DNA of 50,870 bases from Stramentimicrobium sp964433555 (lineage in GTDB: Bacteria > Atribacterota > Phoenicimicrobiia > Phoenicimicrobiales > Stramentimicrobiaceae), in NCBI GenBank assembly GCA_964433555.1, contig CAYSRG010000017.1, forward strand, positions 1 through 50,870, written 5' to 3'. Position numbers and translations under genes: made by a program. Below, piece by piece: positions 26,115 through 33,451 of the stretch; position 1 is the stretch's first letter; every line of letters begins with the position of its first letter. The notes under the pieces were generated by a model that worked only from the letters and a program-made list of their open reading frames with translations, was not told the origin of the DNA and ran no database searches.

Positions 26115-26798
26115 TTATTTTTGATTAATTCTTTCCAGATAGGTGCAATAGGCAGAACCTGTTTCAGTTATGATGAATTCTTCTTCCTGTTTCCTGATAA
26201 ATCTTAAAAATTTTAAAATCTCTAAAATGGCTTCTGATTCATTCTCATCAATAGACATCTCAGTGGTTATTTCCTGTAACATCTCTTCAGTTACATAGTG
26301 TCTTTCGTTAATTTCATATAAAATATCTTTACTATGTGGAACCAAAAAATAATCAGCAAAAAGAAAGAGCCATTTGACATTATCCTTTTTCTCTTTCTTA
26401 TACCGTTCTATAGTTTGAGTTATCTCTTCTTCCCTCATTGTTTTTTCTTGTTTTTCTATATTTATCTTATCCATCCAGGCCATAACAGTACCAGAAATTA
26501 TTTCCTGGAATTTATGGTCATCTTTAAATATTTCGGGAATAGTTCGGTGTTTTTGTAGGGGAACAGAGGCTCCTAAAAAATTACTTGTGATATTCTGATC
26601 TAAAAAATGGTAAATATCTTCCTGGAATAAAAAAATAGCACAAAATGCACAAACAAAGAATAAGGCAATCCAGGAATTGGACAATTGTACCCAGCCTTGT
26701 TCCACAGGCCAAAAAATCATAATTATAAGCAGCGTAAACAAGCATAAAACACCATATGGCAGGGCATGTAATACAGCTTTACGCATGTGGTTTTCCAT
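26115..26798 (-). CDS. Hypothetical two-helix membrane protein
   Basis: I do not recognise a family. Seen: two hydrophobic helices near the N-terminus (about 12-30 and 42-58) with a short loop VEQGWVQLSN, then a charged cytoplasmic part with a Glu/Lys-rich coiled stretch (TMREEEITQTIERYKKEK, about 121-138) and a C-terminal half whose spacing (TEEMLQEITTEMSIDENESEAILEILKFL, split; then FIITETGSAYCTYLERI) resembles a small winged-helix domain. It may be an anchored regulator, but that is inference. It lies 38 bp downstream of the PfpI gene on the same strand. Confidence 0.65.
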   Translation of the reverse strand: MENHMRKAVLHALPYGVLCLFTLLIIMIFWPVEQGWVQLSNSWIALFFVCAFCAIFLFQEDIYHFLDQNITSNFLGASVPLQKHRTIPEIFKDDHKFQEIISGTVMAWMDKINIEKQEKTMREEEITQTIERYKKEKKDNVKWLFLFADYFLVPHSKDILYEINERHYVTEEMLQEITTEMSIDENESEAILEILKFLRFIRKQEEEFIITETGSAYCTYLERINQK

Positions 26799-26836
26799 TT
26801 TTTAAAAAATAATTAATTATTTATTTGCCTTTACCA

Positions 26837-27355
26837 TTATAATTCATCTAACACTTTTAGTATGGCGGGTAGAAATGCTGGTAAATCTCTGGGTGTACGG
26901 GAAGTAACCAGGTGATGATCTACAACTACCTCCTGGTCTAAATAATTAGCTCCCGCATTTATCAAATCATCCTTAATGGCAAAAAAACAGGTAGCATCCT
27001 TCTCATTTAATATCCCTGCAGAAATAGGAACCCAGGCAGCATGGCAAATTGCCGCAACCAGGCCATCTTTTTCAAATATTTTACGGACAAAACTAAGTAT
27101 TTTCGGATATCTGCGAAGGTGATCCGGTGCAAAACCACCTGGAATAACGACACCTATAAAATCATCTGCTTTTACTTCTTCAATGGATAAATCTGCTTCT
27201 ACGGGATATTGGTGTTTACTGTAATAGGTCTTCTTCTCCGGCGCTACAACTTTTACCTCATAACCTGCTTCTTTAAGTCTATAGTAAGGATACCACAATT
27301 CAGGATCTTCATATAAATTTTCTGCCAGGATGGCTACTGTTTTAACATTTTTCAT
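26837..27355 (-). CDS. PfpI/DJ-1 family protein (class I GATase-like)
   Basis: Member of the DJ-1/PfpI superfamily, which includes intracellular proteases, glyoxalases and deglycases. Seen: 172 residues; nucleophile elbow VAAICHAAW with C104-H105; VVIPGGFAPDHLR (about 69); N-terminal acidic residue in AENLYEDPE; C-terminal VTSRTPRDLPAF. The family fold forms dimers or hexamers in the cytoplasm. The ribosome site is a run of seven G (27362-27368) just before AUCAAGAUG. It marks the left edge of the accessory island. Confidence 0.88.
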   Translation of the reverse strand: MKNVKTVAILAENLYEDPELWYPYYRLKEAGYEVKVVAPEKKTYYSKHQYPVEADLSIEEVKADDFIGVVIPGGFAPDHLRRYPKILSFVRKIFEKDGLVAAICHAAWVPISAGILNEKDATCFFAIKDDLINAGANYLDQEVVVDHHLVTSRTPRDLPAFLPAILKVLDEL

Positions 27356-27376
27356 CTTGATCCCCCCCTATAATCT

Positions 27377-27875
27377 TTAAAATATCATACTATTGATATT
27401 ACCACAAATCAAAGCTAATAAAAAGATTTTTCCAACACTTGTGTGAATCTTCAAATCTACCCTGTCCTGTCTATCCATTAATTCCTTTTTTATTTCTTCA
27501 ATAATTCCCTTTGTCTTGTCATAATTTAAAATAAACCTACCTTTTGCTTTTCTCACAAGTGAAATTTTCCCCTTATTATATTGTTCAAGCAAAGCTAGTG
27601 TTTTAGAATAATTGGTAATAGGTAGCTTCCTTCTGTTTGAACTATCCGGTATTTCCGAATAATTGAATCTTGTTTTAATTCACCTTCTTTATAAATATTT
27701 TTATATGTTTGTTTATTGTTGGCAATCCTTTCTCAAAAAGTAGAGCCATCTGTTTTTGCGTTAGACAAACAGTATCTTCTTTTAAATGAACCTCTAACTG
27801 AGGCCCTTCATCGGATTTATATATTATAATTTCACCTTTTTTAATTTCTTCTTTTGTCATAAAGTTTTCCGGCAT
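27377..27875 (-). pseudogene. Decayed RhuM-Fic fusion gene
   Basis: Remains of a RhuM-domain protein fused to a Fic/Doc domain. The first 66 codons (27875 down) read GEIIIYKSDEGPQLEVHLK and CLTQKQMALLFEKGLPTINKHIK, the start of the RhuM domain. A frameshift in a run of five T (27698-27702) breaks it: adding one base restores KNIYKEGELKQDSIIRKYRI, the next RhuM segment. After that roughly 100 residues are missing and another frame reads NYSKTLALLEQYNKGK...GRFILNYDKTKGIIEEIKKEL, which matches the linker before the Fic domain in such fusions; the Fic motif itself is gone. A 55-bp repeat shared with the intact Fic gene lies upstream. Confidence 0.7.
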
Positions 27876-27956
27876 TTTTTTATCGGTTTTAGTTATTCCA
27901 GTTTTTTAAAGATTTAAAAAAGTTACTTGCTTATTGAATATGAATAATCCTGTATC

Positions 27957-28011
27957 ATATTGTCATTTTTGTCTTATTTTGGAAATATGGCAAATTATAT
28001 TTCCATTTTTA
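27957..28011. repeat. 55-bp direct repeat, copy A (with palindromic core)
   Basis: Matches 32549-32603 at 49 of 55 bases in the same orientation. The core TGGAAATAT (27980-27988) pairs with ATATTTCCA (27997-28005). It lies 82 bases upstream of the RhuM-Fic pseudogene. Could be an autoregulatory operator or a recombination/insertion footprint. Confidence 0.8.
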
Positions 28012-28173
28012 GCAAAATAAAGATATAATAATATTCTTTTTCAACATATAAATGCTATATTATACCAACTCGGTATCTAATATTTTGAAGGAATACAGTA
28101 TTTTTCGACCAACAGTAAATTCTCAACTATTGATTTGGGGTAATCTTATAGGTAATGTATTTCAAGTTAACTA

Positions 28174-28479
28174 TCATTTTAGTGTTTGAAATTTTTTATC
28201 AATCTCATCATATAACTCTAACCCTGCTTGTTCAAATATCTTTAATAAATCTTCATAAGTATTTTCCCCACCTAACAGGTCCCAAAATTCATAACCCACT
28301 AATACTTCTTCCGATAAATCAAATAATCCTTGTAATGTCCAACGTTCATAAGGTTTCGGTTCAGCTATCAATTTCCCTACTTGTTCAAATATTGAAATAC
28401 CTAACATTGTGTTAACTGCTTGAATAAAGGAAAATATAGCCATTCTATCTTTTCCAAGTAAGCGAAAATGAAAAGGCAT
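28174..28479 (-). pseudogene. TdeIII-type restriction endonuclease with the catalytic middle deleted
   Basis: The first part reads YMPFHFRLLGKDRMAIFSF and NTMLGISIFEQVGKLIA, which I recognise as the N-terminal region of TdeIII-family type II endonucleases; it then jumps directly to EPKPYERWTLQGLFDL, EFWDLLGGENTYEDLLKIFE and LYDEID, the C-terminal end. The intervening segment of about 150 residues that should contain the PD-(D/E)XK nuclease core is absent while the frame is kept. In-frame sequence upstream of the ATG (TYTPETNYMPF) also belongs to the family but runs back to a stop at 28525. No cognate methyltransferase is in the window. A restriction enzyme that lost its catalytic core is almost certainly inactive. 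Confidence 0.65.
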
Positions 28480-28524
28480 ATAATTTGTTTCAGGAGTATA
28501 AGTTGCAGGCTTGTTGTGGATTTT

Positions 28525-28716
28525 TTAATTTACTGCTTCTTCAATTGCAGTCTGCAATACTGTATTAATACCAAATGACAAGCCTGATTCTACACCTTTT
28601 ATAGCAGTATACAATTCTTCTTCTGTTAACTTTCTGCCGATTCTTTTCATAGCTGTATCCTGCAATTCATGAACCGTAACAGAAAAGATAACTTTGTCTT
28701 TTTGATTGTTGTTCAT
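28525..28716 (-). CDS. Small hypothetical protein upstream of the TdeIII remnant
   Basis: 63 residues, beginning with an ATG after a poor ribosome site. The body (VTVHELQDTAMKRIGRKLT, then EEELYTAIKGVESGL) resembles small accessory-region proteins that read IGRKLTxEE; their function is unknown to me. It is in the same frame as the TdeIII remnant and separated from it by one TAA stop and 15 codons, so it might also be the original N-terminus of that gene. Moderate confidence that it was once coding; low confidence that it is used now. Confidence 0.4.
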   Translation of the reverse strand: MNNNQKDKVIFSVTVHELQDTAMKRIGRKLTEEELYTAIKGVESGLSFGINTVLQTAIEEAVN

Positions 28717-29059
28717 AATTAAGCCTTTAAATTTTCAAAACCAAAATTATACTTTAATAATTCTTCTTAATCTATTTCCCCTAATCATAAAATCTTGTGA
28801 TAAAATTAATGTGACCTTTAAAGAATGAACGAGTTCTTCTAAGGAGCAATTCAATATATAAATTCCATAGCTAAGATATAATGTTCTTTATTGAATCCAT
28901 TCCTTTTATAGAATCTGATTGCATTTACGTTCTCTTTTAAAACTCCCACTTCTATTTAGTCCATATATCGAGAATATCTTCCTCTTTCCATAGGCTTATA
29001 CTAATATTTTTCCCCAATTGATGGTAGCTATTCCTATAGAAAAGTTTGCTCTTTATTTT
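28717..29059. other. Decayed spacer with a GNAT fragment
   Basis: 343 bp without an intact gene. Only the 28851-28955 GNAT-like scrap stands out; the rest looks like non-coding or decayed sequence. Confidence 0.5.
28851..28955 (-). pseudogene. C-terminal scrap of a GNAT acetyltransferase
   Basis: Minus-strand reading IEVGVLKENVNAIRFYKRNGF followed by KEHYILAMEF and a stop. The pattern V...N..AIRFYKRNGF is the acetyl-CoA-side beta4/alpha4 end of GNAT enzymes. A stop codon lies immediately upstream in frame and no full domain can be rebuilt. (Shown in pieces; about 34 codons.). Confidence 0.5.
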
Positions 29060-30060
29060 TTAAGATGAGGTTCTACCTCCACCACCTTCATTGGTTTTTC
29101 CACTTTTCCAACCCGTTCTGCCCTCTATTGAAATGCTATTAGGTGTATTTAAAAACTTTCTTTCATGTTGACAAATATTCCTAAAAATACAATATCCGTT
29201 ACTATTAAAAATCAGTCTATCCTGTGGAAATAAACTTTCTAATTTTTTCGATTTAATGCTTACTTCAGGTGGACAAAAGCGTTTTTTGGGTCGACAAGCT
29301 ATTTTCCCCAATCTGAATATAAGGTAATCCATTGATGCAGGAGTGTAAGGCCTATGATTATTTGGAATATTATTCCACTCCTTCCATACTCTTCTCCAAG
29401 CTTCTCGATTTAATCTATCAACCATAGAATACTGGTAACAAAATACATCTAAAAAACTAGCCAATAAAGGAATGCGAAATTGAAGAATACCTGTTCTTAA
29501 AGCAACTCTCATAGTATTTTTATCACTCATTACATCTAATTGTTCTACGTTTTTTTGGTACTTCCATACTCCTAAATCAGCCATATCTCTTAGAAACATA
29601 TGGGCTTTCTTATTTGAAAATCCATACTTTTCCTCTGCCTTTAGTGCTTTAATAATTTCTAATATATCTCCTTGATGAGCATTATTGATATTGAATGCTG
29701 ATGAGTAATATTTTTCTACCAGTAATTTTGCAGAATTAAGCATCCAGGGTTTGCGTTTATCTCGCTGGGATTGTGCTCCAAGAAAATTAAGAAGCTCATC
29801 CACTAACAAACTATTATTTATTATTTTGTCAGGCTTAAAACAATCCGGATGTCTTTTATAAAATTCAAAAGGATTACTTCTCGCATGAACATCAATATTA
29901 AAATCTTGTATAGCAGTAAAAATCTTACATTAGCAATTTCCTCTTTATTCAGGTCAAGAGTATCCAATTGGACCTTAATCACATTATTCATATATATATT
30001 TTCCAATACTTTAGCTACTGCTAAACATTCTCCATTTGGATTAATTTTAGGAGATAACAC
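29060..30060 (-). pseudogene. Frameshifted HhH-GPD/endonuclease III-like gene with split Fe-S motif
   Basis: Two overlapping readings (30060 to about 29922, and about 29918 to 29060) join into one 333-residue protein if one base is added to the A5 run at 29918-29922: IANVRF-FTAIQDFNIDVH-ARSNPFEFYKRHP. The middle part (GFSNKKAHMFLRDMADLG, then LDVMSDKNTMRVALRTGIL) resembles the helix-hairpin-helix and catalytic-Asp region of base-excision glycosylases. The C-terminus has C-x6-C (IACRPKKRFC) and, after an insert of about 33 residues, C-x5-C (YCIFRNIC), like the C-x6-C-x2-C-x5-C cluster of endonuclease III split in two. Family call is tentative. The frameshift may be real decay or a homopolymer sequencing error. 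Confidence 0.45.
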
Positions 30061-30138
30061 CTTTTCATGAATTTTCTCCCCATAAATATGAAATTCGTAT
30101 ATATATTAAGAAGAAAAATTTGCTTCTTATGGTATATA

Positions 30139-30387
30139 TTAAAAAATATACTCCGTTTTATGCTCATTAAGACATTTCTCAATCAAGGTTATAATTTTAT
30201 TAAACTCATTCTCTGAAATTTCGTCCCAATCATTATCGGTAATTGGTTCAATTTCCCAACCGAAACCATAATTGCAATTATAAGCACACCAATAATACTT
30301 TTTACTTTTATATTCAATTTGACCACCTGCAAGCCAATCATCAAATTGATTACGTTGATATTGCGCATCAATAATGATTTTTATCAT
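30139..30387 (-). CDS. Small hypothetical protein
   Basis: 82 residues from an ATG that has GAGG 9 bases upstream; a longer reading from GTG at 30405 would overlap that ribosome site. Unrecognised family. The sequence is rich in aromatic residues (YYWCAYNCNYGFGWEIEPI) with two Cys, followed by an acidic helix ending KCLNEHKTEYIF. Lies in the accessory island between the PLD nuclease and the frameshifted glycosylase-like gene. Possibly an accessory or immunity protein, but nothing in the sequence proves it. Confidence 0.5.
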   Translation of the reverse strand: MIKIIIDAQYQRNQFDDWLAGGQIEYKSKKYYWCAYNCNYGFGWEIEPITDNDWDEISENEFNKIITLIEKCLNEHKTEYIF

Positions 30388-30439
30388 AGCTTTTGACCTC
30401 GTCACTTAATAAGTTCATTCTAATTCATTATATTTAATC

Positions 30440-31294
30440 TCATAACTTTGTCCATCTGTCTCTAGATGGATTTCTAACAAATCTCATATCTCTTAAAAAC
30501 TGTAGTTGCTGTCTTATTTTTGCTTTAATATTTTTATTTTCAGGATATATTTTCTGAAACTCCTCTACATATTGATACATATCGCTTGTTCTAAATGTAC
30601 CTAATGGTAATCTATCATAAACTAGGTTCAACCATCCAAAAAGTTCTGATTTTGTAGGAATCGGCTTAGGTAAAATTCTTTCCTGTTCTTTAAGGAGGCC
30701 TATCTTTTCTTTAGTATCTCTTTCTCGCAATGCATCAGTGCTTTTTCTTTTGACTCTTTCGTAAACCTCTTCATATTTGTCAATGTACTCTTGATCTGGT
30801 TCAAATCGGCCTTGTTGAAATTTTAGCCTATTAAATATTCCATAAGCATCAGAAACAATTTCTTCTTTAAGAAAAGCAGTAATTATTACATTAACCTCAA
30901 CATTATTTTTAAAGCCACCTCTTGTTAAATTAGATGAACCAAGAGCAATAGTTGCAGTTTCCGCATCATTTATCAAATATAGTTTTGGGTGATAAATAGG
31001 TGTATCGCCATAAGAAGGATCGCAAAAGCAATAACACCTTAATAGAAGCCCTTCATCCGACATTTTTTTCAATAACCTTAAAACCTTTGGTTCGGTTGTG
31101 CGAAAATCTAATCCAACTAGAAATTCTATGTTTCCGCCATTTTTCAGGCAGTTCTTTATGCTTTCCTCTAAAAGTTTGAATCCTGAATATTTTACAAAAG
31201 CAACAGCAAATTTCAACTCTTTTGCCCTATATATGGATTGATTCAACATCTCAAGTAAATTCTTCGTAATATTATCAGTAAATATTATTTCCAT
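30440..31294 (-). CDS. PLD-superfamily nuclease (NgoFVII/HKD type)
   Basis: Phospholipase-D-fold nuclease of the type found in metal-independent restriction enzymes. Seen: HKD motif HPKLYLI (about 124) with the following GSSNLTRGGFKNNVEVN (about 142), the Asn/Glu part of the active site; N-terminal alpha/beta region with FAVAFVKYSGFKLL and NIEFLVGLDFRTTEP; a C-terminal helical region (about 210-284; YDRLPLGTFRTSDMYQYV, then RQQLQFLRDMRFVRNPSR) that looks like a winged helix for DNA binding. One HKD motif per chain implies a dimer. No methyltransferase or helicase is beside it. The gene is intact, unlike most of its island neighbours. Confidence 0.78.
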   Translation of the reverse strand: MEIIFTDNITKNLLEMLNQSIYRAKELKFAVAFVKYSGFKLLEESIKNCLKNGGNIEFLVGLDFRTTEPKVLRLLKKMSDEGLLLRCYCFCDPSYGDTPIYHPKLYLINDAETATIALGSSNLTRGGFKNNVEVNVIITAFLKEEIVSDAYGIFNRLKFQQGRFEPDQEYIDKYEEVYERVKRKSTDALRERDTKEKIGLLKEQERILPKPIPTKSELFGWLNLVYDRLPLGTFRTSDMYQYVEEFQKIYPENKNIKAKIRQQLQFLRDMRFVRNPSRDRWTKL

Positions 31295-31365
31295 TTCAAT
31301 TCCCCCCTGTTAAGATAGTACATTGCTTATATGGCTTTAGTAACCGAAGGCTTTCCCGGAGAAAA

Positions 31366-31392
31366 GATTTGGATCTCTGACCTATTGGTTCC
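31366..31392 (-). repeat. Degraded partial copy of tRNA-Pro (possible old att site)
   Basis: Matches 32767-32793, the anticodon-loop to T-arm part of tRNA-Pro, at 22 of 27 bases and in the same orientation. It lies 1.4 kb on the 3' side of the tRNA, with the Fic gene between them. This fits an attachment site left by an element that integrated into the tRNA gene and has since diverged, or a dead tRNA copy. Confidence 0.5.
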
Positions 31393-31398
31393 CTAGTA

Positions 31399-32538
31399 TC
31401 ACTTCTTAAATAAATCTAAATATTCTTTCAAAACGAATAATCGGTTTCTGGAAAATCCAGTAATTTCAGTTAATAAACCCAAATCTATAAACGCTTTAAT
31501 CAAGCGGTTAGCACTGTTGAAACTTATATCTAATTCTTTAGCTATTATTTTTGCATTAACAATTGGTCGAGAAAACATAAAAAGCAATAATCTTTGCCCT
31601 TTTTTAGCCCGACTTCCTAAAGTTAGTATTTTTTCCTCATAGTTACGACGTAAAACAATTATGTTTTTGAAAGTTTCAATTCCATCTTTAGCAATTTCAA
31701 TAATACCGCTTAAGAAAAACTTTACCCACTGTTCTAAATCGTTATTCTGACGAACCATGGTCAAGGAATCATAATAACTTCCCCGGTTTTTTTCCAAGAA
31801 AGCAGAAAGGTATAAAGTTGGCTTTTCTAATATTCTGGCATCAATCAGTTGTAAAACAATCGAAAGTCGGCCAATTCTGCCGTTGCCATCTAAAAATGGA
31901 TGAATAGTTTCAAACTGGTAATGACAAAGGGCAATTTTTATCAAGGTAGGAATAGCTAGATTTTTATTATGCCAAAATTTTTCTAAATCAGCTAAAAGTT
32001 CAGGCACTTCTCTGTAATGCGGTGGAACAAAAAAAGCATCGTTTAAAGAAGAACCGCCAATCCAATTTTGGCTCTGCCGTATTTCTCCTGGTAATTTATA
32101 CTCGCCACGAACGCCAGAAAGTAAAATTTTATGTGTCTCCTTGATTAAGCGAATGCTAACTGGCAGCTTTTTTAATTCTTTAATCGCAAAATTTATGGCT
32201 TTAATATAGTTTTGAACTTCAACCCAGTCATCTTTTTTTTCTGGATATATTTCTTCTTCTGGCAAGACGGCTTCTTCTATTCCGGTTTTAGTACCTTCTA
32301 TCATACTTGATTTGGTTGCTTCTCTTATCACATTCATTTTAATAAAAAAATTAACATCCGGAATTAAAAAAGAATAAGCATTAAGTTCGCCTAAAAGTCG
32401 CATTGATTCAGCCAATAAAATATCAATTTTATTATCCTGCCATTTAAAATTGCGGTTAATAAAAGAAGGATTAAAACTTTTGTACTGATATTGTTGTTTG
32501 TATAGTCCTGCCTTAAATTTTTTCATAATTTTAACCAT
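31399..32538 (-). CDS. Fic-family protein (class II, self-inhibited)
   Basis: Fic enzymes usually transfer AMP to a protein target. Seen: 379 residues; N-terminal inhibitory helix motif SSMIEG ([S/T]xxxE[G/N], about residues 77-82), which marks a class II Fic protein; the catalytic loop HPFLDGNGRIGR (about 213-224) fully intact; flap region FVPPHYREVPELL; C-terminal winged helix (about 325-375; AKIIAKELDISFNSANRLI) that probably binds DNA. Start: ATG at 32538, with ATG at 32526 possible; neither has a strong ribosome site. A 55-bp palindromic repeat overlaps the region just upstream. Family members with this layout are often autoregulated. Adjacent to tRNA-Pro. Confidence 0.9.
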   Translation of the reverse strand: MVKIMKKFKAGLYKQQYQYKSFNPSFINRNFKWQDNKIDILLAESMRLLGELNAYSFLIPDVNFFIKMNVIREATKSSMIEGTKTGIEEAVLPEEEIYPEKKDDWVEVQNYIKAINFAIKELKKLPVSIRLIKETHKILLSGVRGEYKLPGEIRQSQNWIGGSSLNDAFFVPPHYREVPELLADLEKFWHNKNLAIPTLIKIALCHYQFETIHPFLDGNGRIGRLSIVLQLIDARILEKPTLYLSAFLEKNRGSYYDSLTMVRQNNDLEQWVKFFLSGIIEIAKDGIETFKNIIVLRRNYEEKILTLGSRAKKGQRLLLFMFSRPIVNAKIIAKELDISFNSANRLIKAFIDLGLLTEITGFSRNRLFVLKEYLDLFKK

Positions 32539-32548
32539 ATAATTGTTT

Positions 32549-32603
32549 ATATTGTCATTTTAATCTATTTTTGGAAATATGTAAAATTATATTTCCATTT
32601 TTA
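32549..32603. repeat. 55-bp direct repeat, copy B (with palindromic core)
   Basis: Partner of 27957-28011. Core TGGAAATAT (32572-32580) and ATATTTCCA (32589-32597). It ends 11 bases upstream of the Fic start, a position where a bound repressor would block transcription. A shared AGCAAAATAA follows both copies at different distances. Confidence 0.8.
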
Positions 32604-32751
32604 AATGAAACCTTAATCTTTAAAAGCAAAATAATTTTTTTAAGTAATCTTTTATGAAGCTCAAAACAAGCAATAATTTCACAAGCTTTAGATAGATCTA
32701 ATTCCGTATAATTATTTTAAAGGTTGTGGCAGTAAATTTGATTTATTTAGG

Positions 32752-32829
<78 letters not shown>

Positions 32830-32851
32830 CATAGTTACGAAATAAATTATA

Positions 32852-33391
32852 TCACACCTCAGGTAAGGAAACCACTGATTTTAGTCTGAGGGCCAGGAAA
32901 GAAGCAATAATTACTTTTAAACAATCACCTGGTAAAAAGGGAATTACTCCCACCAGAACAGCCTCCTTTATCCCTATCCTAGTGATAATTAATAATTGGA
33001 TTATTCCAGTAAGGTATATTATGAATGCTCCCAGTAATCCCACAGTAAAATAAGACCATATGCCGGCTTCTTTTAACTTTTCAATGAGTTTTCCAATAAT
33101 ATAAGCAGAGATAACAAAACCTATTAAAAAACCTCCAGTTGGTCCCACCAAAATCCCTAAGCCTCCTCTAAATCCGGAAAAGACCGGTAAGCCCACTGCT
33201 CCCAGTAAGATGTAGATTAATTGACTAAAAGCACCAAGTTTGCTTCCTAAAATCATTCCGGATAGAAAAGTAAACAGGTTTTGTAAACTTATGGGAACTA
33301 TGCCAATAGGAATGGAAATAAAAGCACCGACAGCAGTTAGCGCTGCAAATAAGGAAACCAGAGTCATTTGACGAATAGTTATTTTTTTCAT
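32852..33391 (-). CDS. bioY: Biotin transporter BioY
   Basis: Substrate-binding membrane component of a biotin ECF-type importer. Seen: about six hydrophobic helices; the BioY motif GLPVFSGFRGGLGILVGPTGG (split here: GLPVFSGF then GGLGILVGPTGGFL, about 70-93); IPISLQNLFTFLSGMILG (about 31-48). Start: ATG at 33391, with AGG 7 bases upstream; the TTG two codons earlier sits too close to that site. No EcfA/T genes are adjacent, so it either works alone or shares a module. BirA is encoded 5 kb upstream on the same strand. Confidence 0.92.
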   Translation of the reverse strand: MKKITIRQMTLVSLFAALTAVGAFISIPIGIVPISLQNLFTFLSGMILGSKLGAFSQLIYILLGAVGLPVFSGFRGGLGILVGPTGGFLIGFVISAYIIGKLIEKLKEAGIWSYFTVGLLGAFIIYLTGIIQLLIITRIGIKEAVLVGVIPFLPGDCLKVIIASFLALRLKSVVSLPEV

Positions 33392-33451
33392 TGGCAAACC
33401 TGCAATTTACAACGTTCTTAATAAAATATCTTTCAACCATTCTTAATATAT

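Noticed and set aside
27362..27368. G7 run upstream of the PfpI-like gene as a possible phase-variable tract
   Set aside because: It is in the ribosome-binding position and does not alter frame; spacing change could affect translation but there is no evidence.
27876..28173. CRISPR-like or further gene content in the A+T-rich part of the island
   Set aside because: Only the 55-bp repeat stands out; there are no regularly spaced repeats and no coding sequence.
27377..32751. Prophage or insertion sequence
   Set aside because: No integrase, transposase or structural gene is present; the only mobility signs are the tRNA copy and the 55-bp repeats.
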